From Clarkia xantiana subsp. parviflora (Eukaryota; Streptophyta; Magnoliopsida; Myrtales; Onagraceae), in NCBI GenBank assembly GCA_036873135.1, contig JAPTYO010000007.1:7608763-7672762 (forward strand): a DNA stretch of 64,000 bases, written 5' to 3'. The position numbers and the translations under genes were made by a program. Of the stretch, positions 1 through 13,300 are shown piece by piece. The notes under the pieces are model-generated. The model was not told the DNA's origin, made no database searches, and worked only from the letters and a program-made list of their open reading frames with translations. Numbering within the stretch: the first letter of the stretch is position 1; each line of letters opens with the position of its first letter.

Positions 1-814
1 TTTACAAACTTATTGTGATATGTTATAGGCCTATGAGTCAAGGTTGATTATATTAGGTTTGAATGTGAGTTGCTTTCAAATTTTATAAGTTTGAATTCGA
101 CGGAGTTTGAGTTCAATGATTTGTATTAAAATTCAAGAAATTCTCGATTCGTTTACACTTGTATGTGTTAAAACTTATCTTTGAGCTCCACTTCATTTAA
201 AAAACAAAGTATCTACTTGCTAGCTCAATTAAAAATGTATTAATTTACCTTGTTATAAAATAAAAAACATGTATGTCTAATTTTCAACAAATGATTGACA
301 TCATTTAAGTAGTAATAGACAAGCTGCGTTATATACTCATCACCAATACATTGCAGGATTCATCATGACAGGGGCACAATTATTTTTTATGACATGTTAA
401 TTAAGTGGTGCTGTGAAAGTAAAATAGAAATTGAGATTACGCATTGTAGATGCTAATATTAGCAGAGAATTAATTAATTAATTAATGAAAAATCAAATGG
501 CTACAAAATTGGATTTTTGTCGCCCCGTATGTAAAAAAGGGCGCTAAATATATATATGTAAAAAAAAAAAAAAAATATTAAGTGTGATGTTGTAATGTAT
601 TTTTATCGTACTTAAATTAAATAAAACCCTAATCCCCTAATCTCGACGGAAGAAAAACCCTAATCTCAGGATTCTCAGCAGGCTCACTAAATAATTAAAA
701 TTATATAACATTAACATTCCCATATATATATATTTATAAATTCAACCCTACTCTGTTTCTTGCTCCTCTTGAAGCCTTCGAGTAGAGACTAGAGAGCAGG
801 AAGGAAGTGGAGAA
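1..814. other. Upstream spacer and promoter region of the SPOUT methyltransferase gene
   Basis: This stretch is AT-rich and I see no convincing coding sequence in it. Positions 1-600 show nothing recognisable apart from short A/T runs (for example poly-A near 560-575). The last 200 bases hold two telo-boxes and a TATA-like run and form the likely promoter and 5' leader of the gene that starts at 815. Confidence 0.6.
624..739 (+). promoter_or_regulatory. Telo-boxes and TATA-like run before the SPOUT gene
   Basis: The telo-box AAACCCTAA occurs at 624-632 and again at 655-663. A TATA-like stretch (TATATATATATTTATAAAT) lies at about 721-739. Telo-boxes are known in plants to be enriched in promoters of translation and ribosome-biogenesis genes, which suits the downstream RNA methyltransferase. 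The transcription start has not been shown; the spacing suggests roughly 750-780. Confidence 0.5.
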
Positions 815-3800
815 ATGGCGAAGAAGAAGAAGAGAGCCGAATCAGAAGCAGAATCACGTGACTTCAAGGAGGTAGGAGCACCCAGTGATGTCGTCAATGG
901 CGACGGTCAGGAGTTATCATTGGAAAAGAAGAAGAAGAAGAAGAATAAGAAAAATAAGAGCGAGAAAGTTGAGCTCCACTCTCAAGAAGTTCCCACCGTC
1001 AGCATTGCCTTGCCCGGTTCCATCATCGATAACGCTCAGTCTCTCGAGCTCGCCACCCGCGTACTCTCCTTAACTCTCCCTAATTTAATTTTCAGTCAAG
1101 TCTCTTCCAAGCTTTGTCTGCCTTTTCCGGAATTTGTATCCTGCTGCTATCTATAAAATTAATCTTCAATTTTTTTGCAGTTGGCTGGTCAGATTGCTCG
1201 TGCGGTGACAATTTTTCGAATTGATGAGGTCTTGCTTTTTTTTTCTTTTTTTTTTTCTCTTTATGTGTTATAAGTTTTATGTGATTAAATAACGTAACTT
1301 GTGACTGATTTTGAGTATTTGTGTTGTGTTTAACATTTAGCATTTTCAATCTGCCCATCATGAACATAATGTTTGGTTTTTGTACTGAGAGAGACAATAG
1401 ATATCTATCTGGCTGCACTCTGCATGGCACAGACTATTGGTTGCTGATTTGTTTCTGAGTTGTGACAGGTTGTTGTGTTCGATAATAATGGGAATGATCC
1501 CAGCACCAGGACCCCCCATAATCACAACGACGAGGATGATGATAGTGGCACTACATTTCTAATCAGGATATTGCAGTACTTGGAGACACCACAGTATTTG
1601 AGGAAGGCTCTCTTTCCTATGCACAACAGCCTACGGTTTGTGGTGCGAACTACTTCCATATCATTGATTGAGTTATTAGAACGTGGTTTTTGATATTCTT
1701 GGCCACTTCCTTTCTTTTTGGTTGTGTATACGATACTGCATGGTAGGATGTTGTGTGTTTTCATATATACATTATATTGCTGTGACAGGGCATGTTACCC
1801 CCACTTGATGCTCCACATCATTTGCGCAGACATGAATGGGCTTCTTATCGGGAAGGTTAGTGCCCTTTATTTATGTTAGAGAGACAAAGAGAGTTTCAAT
1901 CTCTATATGTTGTTTTGAATCAGACCAAAGAATGGATGAGAATGTGTACCCTACTTTATGTTGTGTTTTTCACGTTGCTGTCATGTATTTGCAGGCGTTA
2001 CTCTGAAAGGAAGACCGCAAACTTCTTCAGGAACCCTGGTTGATGTTGGTTTAAGTAAGGTAGACAATATCCGGCCAACTGTACTATTTTTCATATTATA
2101 TATTACTGCTGATTAAAACCTGAACAATTTTGTTTTCTCACAATAACAGCAGAACAGAAGCTTGTAGCTTTATGCTTTTTCTTAGTGGTTTTATCATAGT
2201 TCCTGATCTGGACCACCCTATTTTAGCTCAGCTTTCAGCTAATCTACATTTTTGTAGAAAATCGAAATATATACTTTTGTTTCACACTTAAGAAGTTTTG
2301 TTGTAAGTTATAATTACTAAATTTTCATTTGGTGTTCCAGATAATAATGATTGGTTACCTACCTAACTCTATTGCTTTCCTGTGCAGAACTTTGTCATTA
2401 ATGAAGTTATTGAACCTGGAACTAGAATCACGGTTGCCATGGGAACAGAGCGCAATGTTGATTCTGGTAAATGAAACCTTTTTTTTCGTGATGTTTATTC
2501 TTACAGTCAATTTTATCATCATGTATGTTCAAATATAGATGGTAGAGATGGGTAGTAGTATGATGCAAGTTTATTTCTCTTCGCAACAAGGAATGGGGGT
2601 CCTTTCGGCTTAATCCAAGTATAACATATGCTTTGACAGACTGCCCCCTTTAAAAGTAAAATTACAACTCAGCATGCTTCATGGAAGAAGTCTGTCTGTC
2701 TGTCTTTAATTGTTATGCTAAAGATAACAGTGTTATTGGTTGTAAATTGCAGAAGAATTGGCTGGATAATTAAGAAAATCTATTACATTGGTATATACAT
2801 ATTTATATTGATAGTAATCAGAGAAACAAAAAGTGATACTTTAATCTCCTAATTTTCAATCCCCACTTTCTCATTGCATTGTTCTTAAATTAGCTAGAAG
2901 GATTCTAATTTTTGGGCTATATACATTCAACTAGAGTTGCCGCGTCAGATTGTCTCATCCTCAAAGCCGAGAGAAGATGCTAGAATGTACTGGGGTTATA
3001 AAGTAAGATATGCTTCTTGTCTTAGTTCAGTGCTCAAGGAGTGCCCATACGTGGTAATTTATCTATAATTTTACTTTTTAAAATTATTCAGATATACATA
3101 ATGTTTATATTTTACTAAAGTTTCTCTACTTACTAAATTAATTACCTTTTGGTGTTTGTAATTTCTTACATTTTCGCAGGGTGGTTATGATCACTTGATT
3201 GGAACTTCAGAGCATGGGTCAATCACTCGCTCATCAGATCTCACCATACCGACCTTCAGGTTTGTTTACTACTTTCAGGCCTGGTGCCAATATATAATGG
3301 CTTGGGTAATCTTCACAAATTAGCTTTTAGGATTGAGTCGGATCAAAAATATTTATTTGCATTCAGTTCCTCAACATATCATCCTGTCTTAGGAATCATG
3401 ATTTCTTTGATTGGTATATTCGGTAAGTGCACATGAATGATGACATGCAGTCTTGAAGAAAAAAACAGTGGGTGGTGAAATATGCAAAGATAAGACTCAA
3501 GTTTATAATAGTAAGAAGGTTTGTCAATTTTGCAGGCATTTGTTGATCGCCTTTGGTGGGCTTGCTGGATTAGAAGAATGCATTGAAGAGGACAGCAACT
3601 TGAAGGTGGTAGTGGGCTTAATTTGGATTATAATGCAATGTGGTGAAAACAGAATGATTTTCAATACAACATTTTGGGTTTTGTTTTGATTTTGTTAGAA
3701 ACAACTTTTTTTCAGGGTAAAGATGTTAGGGAAGTGTTCCACAAGTACCTGAACACATGTCCACACCAAGGAAGTCGAACAATTCGAACCGAGGTAATAT

Positions 3801-3953
3801 AGCTTGTCCTTTCTGTTGAATCTGAATATTTCTCTTCCAACCTGTTTGGTGACACACATGCTTGCTGCATATCAGGAAGCCTTACTCATATCTCTTCAGT
3901 ATTTTCAAGAACCGATAAGCCGGGCACAAAATGTTGTTGAAGAAGGGACCTAA
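815..3953 (+). CDS. SPOUT-fold RNA methyltransferase, C9orf114/SPOUT1 family
   Basis: The protein is 367 aa from eleven exons: 815-1060, 1181-1228, 1469-1642, 1789-1855, 1995-2059, 2388-2466, 2935-3053, 3180-3259, 3536-3605, 3716-3793 and 3876-3953. All junctions are GT-AG and the frame stays open. The N-terminus has a lysine-rich, probably nuclear or nucleolar targeting stretch (KKKKKKNKKNK). It is followed by the family block VSIALPGSIIDNAQSLELAT and by YLETPQYLRKALFP and LPPLDAPHH. The C-terminal half holds the SAM-binding trefoil-knot motifs YWGYKVR, HLIGTSEHG and LIAFGGLAGLE. Its length is close to that of the human homologue. The family methylates RNA; human SPOUT1/CENP-32 has been linked to large-subunit rRNA, but the plant substrate is not evident from sequence. 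The gene converges on KAPP 868 bp downstream. I recall the same pair as neighbours in Arabidopsis (At5g19300/At5g19280). Confidence 0.9.
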
Positions 3954-4821
3954 TTTTATTGTCTATTAGAGATAGAAAAAGTTGAAGAGTCATAATTTTG
4001 ACAAGGCAAATTAGCTCGTGTACTACTACACCCTTCATATACTGCTGTACTATTTCCAAGTGTTATGGATTATCTCGAATTATACCTTATGTTTTCTATT
4101 GGTATTCCTATACCTGTTGATCCAGAGTTTCTGATACAGTCAGCATTGCTGATTCGGCGTAGATATCGACTCAAATCAAATATCACTGCAAATCCTTCTC
4201 TTAGAGTAGAGCATGATTTTAGTACTTAAAGAAATGGAAATAGCATAAAAGATTCAATGCTGAGTAAATTACTGAACTATATACAGCCAGCCATCAATGA
4301 ATAAATGATTATAGGTCTAGTACAGAACAGCAGAGACAATTCTTGGTTAGTAAAGCAATCACAGGACTAACTAGGTCACTTACCCCCCTAACCTTGCAAA
4401 AAGTAATGAACCAACTTATTAATACACTCAAGTACGCGTACCTGTATGATCTGCTGCTACTCCCGAAAATCTCCTAATCTCAAAAACTAAACTGAGTGGC
4501 TATAAAGATACAATTTTTTTTTTTTGTTTATGGGAAGAAATTATGGTACATAATTGGATCCAATCTTCGGGCATCAACGGAGATTGCAGGGTCAAGCTAG
4601 CTCTGTTGGTGGCACCTCCAGTGTGTATTGTGTGTGTATAGATAGGTATCTGCTAGTTAGTCAAAGCAAAGAGCAGAGGAACCAAAAGTTCCCTCCCAAA
4701 CCTCATCCACATTGTTGATTGCACTGCTCATTTGTTTTAATCAGCTGCAGGCCTCCTCGTGGTTCACCCCGAGCCAAGGAAGATAGTTAAGGGGCTAGAA
4801 TTTTGTAGCTAGTTTCTGCTA
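3954..4821. other. Convergent intergenic stretch (two 3' UTRs)
   Basis: This stretch lies between the stop codon of the SPOUT gene (+) and that of KAPP (-). It holds the two 3' untranslated regions and their polyadenylation signals. I see no coding potential, repeat or RNA gene in it. Confidence 0.6.
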
Positions 4822-7800
4822 TCATGGACCAAGATTACAAGAAGAAGAAGAGGCAGTGGCGGCATCAAAGTCGAGATATATTATAGAAGTGTTGTCCTTT
4901 GTTCTTAGATTCTTGGCTTCCCCTAATAGAGACGTAGCAATCTTCTCTGCGGAACACTCTTGATCCCCATAATGTCTCTCCTTGGTCTGTGTAACAAGTA
5001 CAAGTTTCTTTTTCAGCAAAAAAAAAGTAACAAATTTCTTATCTCAAACCACAGCCTTGGTCAAGAAGAAAAAAAGAAGACTTGATTGTAGCCCTACCTG
5101 TAGGATTAGCTGAATTGCCTTTTTGGGAGATATTACATCCCATAAACCATCACTGCATTAGAAAAGGGTATTCAAATCAATCGGACTTCATGTCTCCATT
5201 TCTAGAGCACACAACAAAGTGCCGCTTTTTGTATACAACCTTTCAATTTCAGAAAATAAAAAGATAGCTTCTCCAATGACAAGTAGATAGGAATCTAGCT
5301 TCTCTAATACAAGAAAAGAAAAGTTTTGAGAAGCTACCTTTTTTTCAAAACTTATAAAAGAAAAAAAAGACCAAATTCAGCCCGGCCTTAATGTCAGTAG
5401 AGTTTTTTTTTTTTGTAATAAGTCTGTTGTGCTAAAAGAGAAACATATGTGAGACCAACTTACCTAGCCATTACTGCAAAAGCTTTGCTCGTACGATCAA
5501 TACGCACAACCTGACTTACATAGGGCTCTGCAGAGAAACGTGCATCCTGCTGTTTAACAAACTTGTCTCCAAGCATCCGAGCAAGGTTTAAACCTCAACA
5601 AATTGAGAGACTAAAGTCAGTATCACAAGATGATCAAAACCTAGAGATGATAACACTTGGTAATTTCTTGGTATTTACACCAAGCTAATAACCACATGTC
5701 AAATGGCTTCTTTGCTAAAACCCCAAAGTTATAGCTGAAACTCTAAACATGAATAGGATATGTGGCACAATTCTATAGGTGGCGTTGTGTAAATATCCAG
5801 CCTACCCAAAAGATTCTGGCAATGCATGAGAAACTATAATACCTGCCAAACGTGTCTCCTCATCTCTTAGCGGCGGTCCAACCTCTCTAATGCGCTGTCT
5901 TTCGGAATAGCTAGTGAGTCTGTGGTCTTCTGTCAACTTTATGAGTTTCCCGTCCACACTGAAAAGATTAATATATTATATACCATCATTACAGTAAGCA
6001 TCTTCTAAATATTAAGTAATGTATTCATTAACCACAAATCGAGAAACAGAAACTTTTCACTACAGAACTAATCTACGCTAAGGCCTAGCTTAGTTTGATA
6101 GAATTACCGAATGAAACACTTCAAATAAGACGCTGGCACAAACAAAACACTTGTTTAACCTAATGCCAGTTTGATTAAAAAGTGATGAAGTACTTCCATG
6201 ATTAACACATTGTGTATTTCGCAGTCAATTGATGCACAACCACCCCACCACAATAACCCAGAATCGCATTCGATAGCTACTATTAGAGGAAGGCGAATGC
6301 GTACAATTCAAGTGGCAGTAACTTCAGAGGGAAGTTCGTAACATAGTAAAGATTCTAAAGAGTGAGATCATCAATAATTTAAAAAATAGACTATCCTACT
6401 ATCCTCTTTGTTTGCTGACTTTACTCTTTGAACAACACTTCTGAACAAGGTAACTGAAGTGACTCCAACTTATGAAGTCATTGATTATATTGAAAAGTTA
6501 TAAATTTTATCTAAGGATGACTGTTATCATCAGAGCGTGAGCACATACTTCATCACACAAGCAGAATCTCCCAAATTCGCACACTGGACATAAAAGCAGC
6601 TCTTACAGTCAGCCCAGATAAGCAGGACAGTTGCTGTACAACCCTGTCGACAAAAATTAAGATGGAATATATTAAAAAAAAAATTGATTAAGCAAAAAAA
6701 TATGTGCATACCGATCGCCTATGTCTGCTTCAATTGGGAAACAAAGAAGGGATGATGCTGGCTATATTTTTATTTTTTTGTGGAAAAAAAAAAAAAAGAT
6801 AAATACAAAAGACAGATAACTTCAGCACTCACTGCTTTCAAGATCTTTATCAAATAAAGTTATTTAACAATTAAAAATATTATAATAACTGATCCTTCAT
6901 TTTCTGAGGTACATTTCTTTATGAAAACTTTAGGTCTGCTTATGGGCAAGAAAAGCAAGCATGTGCCTTCTGGGTTCAATGAACTGAAATTAACAAGATA
7001 ACATTTATTTATTGAGTTCTAGTTCTTAAAATTCATACTACAGAAATGCTCACCATTTTTCTTTGTGATAGCCCGCTTCCCACACAAACAAGACAGAACT
7101 TATCCCACCAGCATAAGACTAGAGAGATAACAATAGGTATATCATTGGAATATTTGCAACTAGTGAGTACTAGTACCTCTCATAAAAAATTAGAGAAACT
7201 GAACATACGATATGAACTCCACCTTATAAAGAAGATCTAACTGAAGTGTACACGGCAGTTACACATGCAATCAGCAGATCATTCAACGAACAGGCAAGAA
7301 GAGACACTGAAAGTACTGAAAACACTAAAACAGAATATATTAAATAATAATAACCTCATATAAGTGATTCATGCATGCCTCGGTCCTGTAAAATGACTCT
7401 CGAAGGATGTATGAAGCATCACATGTTGATAACACCTTCTCTTTATTTAGTGAATCCAATAGTATAGCCGCAACCATCTGAGGTATAAGTCTGGAACAAA
7501 GTATCAGAAAAAAGAAACGAGATATTAAAGAAAAAAAAAACAAGCATCTGAACTGGATATCGTGGAATGGAACGGAACATTTCGAAGTGAGGAAGAGGGT
7601 TAAAGATAATAACTAACTTGCTAGCAGATTTTGCAGCCTCAACCCCACCATGACCATCACATATTCCAAAAAGTCCAAACTGCATATAGTTTTCAGTTTA
7701 AGCAATATATCCCAGAGAATGCCTACCTAATATATTAATTGATGATTAAGTTAAAAAAAAAATCACCTGATCAAGCCCAGGAAGAGGCCACAGGTAATAG

Positions 7801-10535
7801 CAAACGTCCTCCATTTTAAGCTTCTTTCCTCCACGGCGCATAGCCATGGGATCAGATGCCATACCAATTCCAAAAGGTACCCGACATTCAGTTTGAGGTG
7901 TAATTTGTACCTGGAAGGAAATGAATATTTGAACTATCAATCAGGGACTTCTAGAATGTGCTCTTAAAGGAAAGTTAACCAAGAAATTTCGTTTATCATC
8001 TCTCATGTGGTTTAATTCAATGTATGAGTATTCATCTATTTTTCTTTTATTGAATGGTAAGGTTAATATAGTATTAGGACACCAAAAAGGTAGAAGATTT
8101 ACAGATACACAAATAATTGTCATGGACATAATAGAATTCCTATAGTGTTCACGAATGCATGTAAAACCCAGTAGTATTACCCACTAAACAATCTAATTCT
8201 TTTCCAGGATGAATCACCAACCGATCTTTCCTAGTGATCCCACGGTATCCTACTATTCAGCAAAATGATGAGACCTCAGAAATTGGGTTCTTGCTACACC
8301 AATATGTTGAAGATCTGTTATCTAATAGGAAAGAAAAACAGAGGCATCTGAGGGAACTTGAATACTTGCTCAACACTCAATGATAGAGATATACTTGATC
8401 TAAGGGGTAGGTTTTCCTAAGATCAAACAACAGTAAAGAACCACAACTGGATTCTCAGATTCAACATCAGGAACAGATTTCTGTAGGCAACCAAGATAAA
8501 ATTAAAATTTGAGATACAGTCACGCTTACTTACAAACACACTTGATGTTGTACCAAGAGTTATTATATCACCAGTAGCAAGCTCAATGGGATCCCCCCAA
8601 TGTCTAGTTCCGGAATCAGGGTAACTGATTGGCTGATCATTCAATAGTGTGCCATTTAAGCTGCCCATGTCTACCAGCTCCCACTTCAGCTTCTAAGAAG
8701 AAAACACAGCAATAAACTTAATGCAGTATTGTGGCAACAAAAAAAAACTTAGTGCAGTATAAGGAAAACAGAGGAGCTCCGAAAGAAAGACAAAGTTTAT
8801 CTACTCTAAAGGCACTTACATTCAAATTCCAGTTTATCATTGCATGCTTCCCAGACACCTCCGAATCCTTCAACTGCAAATCACTTGGAGAAACCCTACC
8901 TAGAGTCAGAGGAAGCCTGGAAGTATCAGTTGATTGCACAAAGTATCTTATTCCCCGAGAAGGTCCAGATATAACCTCCAAGGCAAGGCTGCTTCCTGCA
9001 CCTACAATGAAGAAATATGACACCATAATTTTCATTTTTCAGCGATCGTATCAAACAAGAACAAGAGAAATCAACCACTTTTCCAATGGAACGAGAGCAA
9101 TTACTTTGATCTCCAGTATCCTTTGGTAGATGATCTTGAACTCTATTTCCATCAGATCGAAATTTTAAATTGGGACTTAGGCAACCTTTCTCTTCCTTTC
9201 TACCATGCTTTTGTTCTTCCTTCGAGTGGTTTGTGCTATATGATCGTTTAAGCGTTTGTCCAAGGTAGGCATCATCCAACGGATCAGGGACAACATCAAG
9301 AACCACACTATCACCTAATGAAGTCAAATGCCAGGATATTCAACCAACTGTTGCAATAGAAGAGTTGCAAACAGATGAAATTATCAGCAAAAAAGGACTC
9401 AATATTCTTGCACCTTGTACATGCGACAATGATGGCTGAACTCTCTGCTTATGAACGAGCCCCTCAGTTCGAGGAGAACACAGATATTCTTCAGCATTAA
9501 GGCGTGATCCTTCAATATCATAAATCCTTGCAGATTCATTGGTTTCACCTTGGACAAGATCCACATGGTCTGAAACAAGTGGTCTCTCTAGCTCCCCAGT
9601 CTGCATAAGAGCATGTCAATTCCTCTCAACATGTAAAAAGCATAGGCACGACACTAATAACATGTTCATCTTTCTTGTACACAGACATTGTCTCCGAAAG
9701 CCAACAAGTTTCACTAGAAGTGAAGAAAATCTACAATCGTATTTATTTTGAAACTTAACACTCAAATGACGCCAAAAGAAATATTGTTTCATCCAACTCA
9801 AAGTAAACCTACCAGCAATATGGATAATGCAGACTCAGTAAATAAGATAAACATATAGTAAAGCTCATAACTATTGAAGTAGATCTACGTTCATGGCATA
9901 TATAAATATATGAATATAATGGATGACAGGCTACTGGTGTTCGATTGATGCAATGTCTATGATGGAAGAGTCAAACTGATAACTTTTTTAGTCTACCAAA
10001 CGGTCCAAACCTTCACAGTGCACCATTGGGACAGAGCTATACACGATCTGGCAAAATATTGACGAAAGAGTACTCTGCTGAGCTGAGAGCTCCATCAAAA
10101 TGTCAATGCTTGTAATGATTATGAACACCGTTCTCCAAACACACAATCCACAATGACGATCACTTCGATAAAGATCAAAGATTCAAAGTCTAAAACCCAA
10201 TAAAACCTACCGATGGAAGATCTAAACAAGATGCAAAATAAATCAATCATCAACCAGGCAGGGGATGCCCGGACGAATAACGAATCGCAGAACAGAAACA
10301 GAAATCACAATGCAGGAAAAGGAGAAACCTTGAAGAGGGAGGAGATGCGGAGGGGGGAAGAACGGGAGCGAAAGAAGCGCCAGGGCCGGCAGGCAAGGAG
10401 AATAAGAAGGAGGAAGAAGAGAAGCATAAGGACCCCTATACAGACGCCAATTACGCCTACACTAACCCCAACCCCAACAGCACCATCACCACCAAGACCT
10501 AGCTCATTGATCCCTCGCATAATTGCCATCGTCAT
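4822..10535 (-). CDS. KAPP: Kinase-associated protein phosphatase (membrane anchor, FHA domain, PP2C)
   Basis: Thirteen exons encode 615 aa. In coding order they are 10535-10329, 9600-9414, 9314-9105, 9001-8820, 8692-8534, 7910-7767, 7679-7618, 7490-7355, 6643-6549, 5958-5843, 5593-5464, 5152-5098 and 4986-4822. The domains follow KAPP order. A glycine/valine/leucine-rich signal anchor (about residues 18-48) is followed by CRPWRFF. The FHA domain (about 200-315) contains LGRVSPSD, SEVSGKHA and the GSLNGT loop. The PP2C domain runs from about 330 to the end, with MEDVC, DGHGG, GCTATVLL, NLGDSA, TEDHR, ASDGLWDV and KDNTSIIYLDF, so the metal-binding aspartates are intact. In Arabidopsis KAPP binds phosphorylated receptor kinases through the FHA domain and dephosphorylates them. 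I chose the start at 10535 because it gives the expected anchor. An in-frame ATG at 10643 would add 36 residues of UTR-like sequence. Confidence 0.95.
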
Positions 10536-12417
10536 CGCCTCTCCTTCTCTCTCTTCCCCCAGACTTTCTCTCTCTACCTTGTCAAAATTGATTAACTGGG
10601 TGTGGATTCCCGATAACTTCGCATTTGAAATGGTCGCAATCATTTTCTCTTTTCCTTTTTTTTTTAAATAAATATATATAATTGCTACAGTTTTGGATCG
10701 AAAACGTTAAGGTTAAAGCCCTCCTAAGTGGCGTCTATAGTGGTATTAGATATCGGGTCATCCCTGTCAACGCGACTTGTTTTTCCAGTTGATCCACCCA
10801 ACCTTGGGTCCTTTTTTCCATCTTCAATCACAGTAATTTTATGCGTATCAATCAATATTCTAAAAGGCCATAAGGCAAACTTAGGCAATATGGTTAAATA
10901 CCGCTTCAAATTTAATTTGCATATGAGATGATCGTCTTATTAAAAGTGGCACACTTATTTTAGATATAGTGTTATACAATTAAATCTACTGCAAATGTCA
11001 TTTTGAATGATTAAATAAAAAAATTATCATGTAGAAAAAAGAAAACAAATTGACAAACTTAATGTAGTACCCTATTTATTAGGGTACATTTTCTGCGCAT
11101 GGCGCGGAGTGACTTACCAAATATATAAAATTAGCAAACTAATATTAGATTAAATTTATAATGGGTATTTGTAATATGTTGAAACACTAATTTTATTAAA
11201 TAAAATATCAGTCTAAAATTTGAAAAATGAAACGAAAGACTGGAAATTTTGAACTATAGAATATCATTGCGGAAATTCACAAACAAAATTTTAGATGCTT
11301 GTACCGCATGCTACCTTTTCGGTCGCCGGATCTGCGTCGAGCGTATGTTCTTCAACAGATATGGCTTCGATGACCACCGACGATATCTCGCCGGAAATAG
11401 AGAGGGCTCCGTCACTAAGAATGTCAGCCGCTTGGTACCTTCGTTTGTCAACTCCGCGTCAAGCGTGTGTTCTTCAACATATTTATATAAAAAATGTGTG
11501 GATAAATATGAAGGAGATGCCATTGAATTGAAGTCGTATCGATTATCCAATTTACATTAAATTGAAGTCGCATGGTTTCTCTCCTCCAAATATTGAATTG
11601 AAGCGGAATATAATTGCGATTAATTGCATACATTGAATCTTGAACAGTCCAAAATCAACAAAAAATTAATTGTGATTAATTGTATACATTGAATCTTGAA
11701 CGGCCCAAAATCAGTGAAATTTTAATTGCGATCAATTGCATACATTGAATCTTGAACGATCCGAAATTTGCTTGCTTTTTGGTTTGGATGAGACGGAATT
11801 TTAATTACGATTAATTGCATATATTGAATCTTGAACAGTCTGAAATCAGCGAAATTTTAATTGTTGCATACATTGAATCTTGAACGGTCTGAAATCTGTG
11901 AAATTTTAATTGCGATTAATTGCATATATTGAAACTTGAACGATCATAAATCTGCTTGCGTTTTGAATTGGACGGATCATGAATCAGACCAGTCGAACCG
12001 TGAACATGTTTTGACAACAAAATTAAAAACTGATGTGGCGGCTTCTGATTAGCTCACTATGCAGTGGCGGCTCCAGATTGCTCATTTTATTATCTCTCAT
12101 TCAAATTTATATAATATATAAATTAGGTGGATATTGAACCTACTAGCTTAAGGGAGAGACGCGGGAGAATAAAAAATGTAAAAAGAAAAAAAAAAATTAA
12201 ACACCAAACCCTAATATTCTATTAACTTTAAATTTTAATTATTTAATTCTAAAATTTAATATGTTTGGTAAAAGTAATCATTTAATTTATAGGGTGACGT
12301 TTGAGGCGTTCTTGAGACGCAGTGAGGCGAATGACATTTTTCTCGCCTCATCGCCTTAAGCGACGAGGGACTAGCCCTTAACAACATTGATGTGTATCAA
12401 GATCTTTAGCAGTTTTA
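10536..12417. other. Spacer upstream of KAPP, AT-rich
   Basis: The first 150 bases hold the purine/pyrimidine-rich KAPP leader and promoter. From 11260 to 11540 a less AT-rich patch contains two imperfect direct copies of a ~27-bp segment (near 11330 and 11450, ending in GTTCTTCAACA), with no recognisable protein. A 56-bp tandem repeat follows (separate entry). From 12050 to 12417 there is generic repetitive-looking plant DNA that I could not assign to a family. Confidence 0.5.
11620..11945. repeat. Tandem repeat with 56-bp period, about six units
   Basis: The core ATTGAATCTTGAAC recurs at about 11632, 11688, 11744, 11822, 11872 and 11928 (the last as ATTGAAACTTGAAC). Successive spacings are about 56, 56, 78, 51 and 56 bases. 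Each unit also carries a variant of AATTGCGATTAATTGCAT and of GTCCGAAATC. The longer interval contains an insert (TGCTTGC...GGATGAGACGG) that recurs in modified form after the last unit near 11955. This looks like a small degenerate minisatellite. Confidence 0.8.
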
Positions 12418-12520
12418 GAGCACTCTCAATAGTAAGTCATTGTCAACTCATCAATGTGGAACTGCTATAGTAAATGTTACAGTAAAATAGAAATTTTATT
12501 CACTGGTGGAGAGTGGAGAT

Positions 12521-13300
12521 TAGGGATGGCAACGGGTCGCGGGTACCCGCTGACCCGCGGGTACCCGACCCGGTTCTGACCCGCCGACCCGCGGGGCACG
12601 GGACGGGTTCGGGTCGGAGCTGGCACGGGGCGGGGCGGGTCCGGATCTGAAGTCGCGGGGCCCCGTTGACCCGCCCCGTAGTTCTATATATATATAATAT
12701 TAATATGTTATGCTAATTTATTAAACAATATAACTAATATAATACTTATATAAAACTACAAGGACTAGATTATAAATACTATATAAACTTAACTTACCAC
12801 ATCTAGGATGGCAACGGGGCGGGTCGGGGCGGGTTTTCGGAGCCCCGGACCCGCCCCGCGGGTCGGCCTGGCTGACCCGGCCCCGGCCAAATGGCCCTTT
12901 CGGGGCGGGTCGGGGCGGGTCAACAATCCCGCGGGTTGACCCGCGGGGCCCCGACCCGCCCCGCCATGTGAACAATTTTTTTTTTTTTTTCACTTTTATC
13001 CAAACACCAAATTAACAAATCCTAATAATCTAAATATACTTCTATTTGTAATTTGGTCCATGTTATTTATATATGTACTATATTAACCATATTGTTTAGT
13101 AAATGTTAGATTATATTAACATAAAAAAAATAAAAAAAAATATTATGTATATATGTATTTCGGGGCGGGTCTACGGGGCCCCGGGTCTCTAGACCCGGAC
13201 CCGCCCTGACCCGAGCCCGCCCCGACCCGGACCCGCCCCGTGACCCGCGGGTCGGCGGGTCAAAACCGGGTCGGGGCCCCGAGACCCGTTGCCATCCCTA
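12521..13300. mobile_element. hAT-like non-autonomous element with GC-rich ends
   Basis: TAGGGATGGCAACGGGTC at 12521-12538 is repeated exactly, in inverted orientation, at 13283-13300, an 18-bp perfect terminal inverted repeat. Between them GC-rich runs of CCCGCGGG/GGGGCGGGTC type alternate with AT-rich segments (about 12686-12800 and 12970-13160). An additional internal left-end-like copy (TAGGATGGCAACGGGG) lies at 12804. Termini of this TAGGG..GGCAACGGG form occur in plant hAT elements. I could not find a clean 8-bp target duplication in the flanks (GTGGAGAT versus GTTGCCAG), so the element may be nested or rearranged. No transposase is encoded. Confidence 0.55.

Noticed and set aside
10536..10643. 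N-terminal extension of KAPP from an in-frame ATG at 10643
   Set aside because: The extra 36 residues come from a C/T-rich leader and have no counterpart in the family. The ATG at 10535 gives the normal signal-anchor start.
10213..10671. 152-codon plus-strand open frame rich in Arg/Lys/Pro/Thr
   Set aside because: It is antisense to KAPP exon 1 and its leader, low in complexity, and resembles no known protein.
12721..12993. Gly/Pro/Arg-rich open frames in 12721-13879 on both strands
   Set aside because: They arise from GC-rich transposon repeats, with no domains and mirrored frames on both strands.
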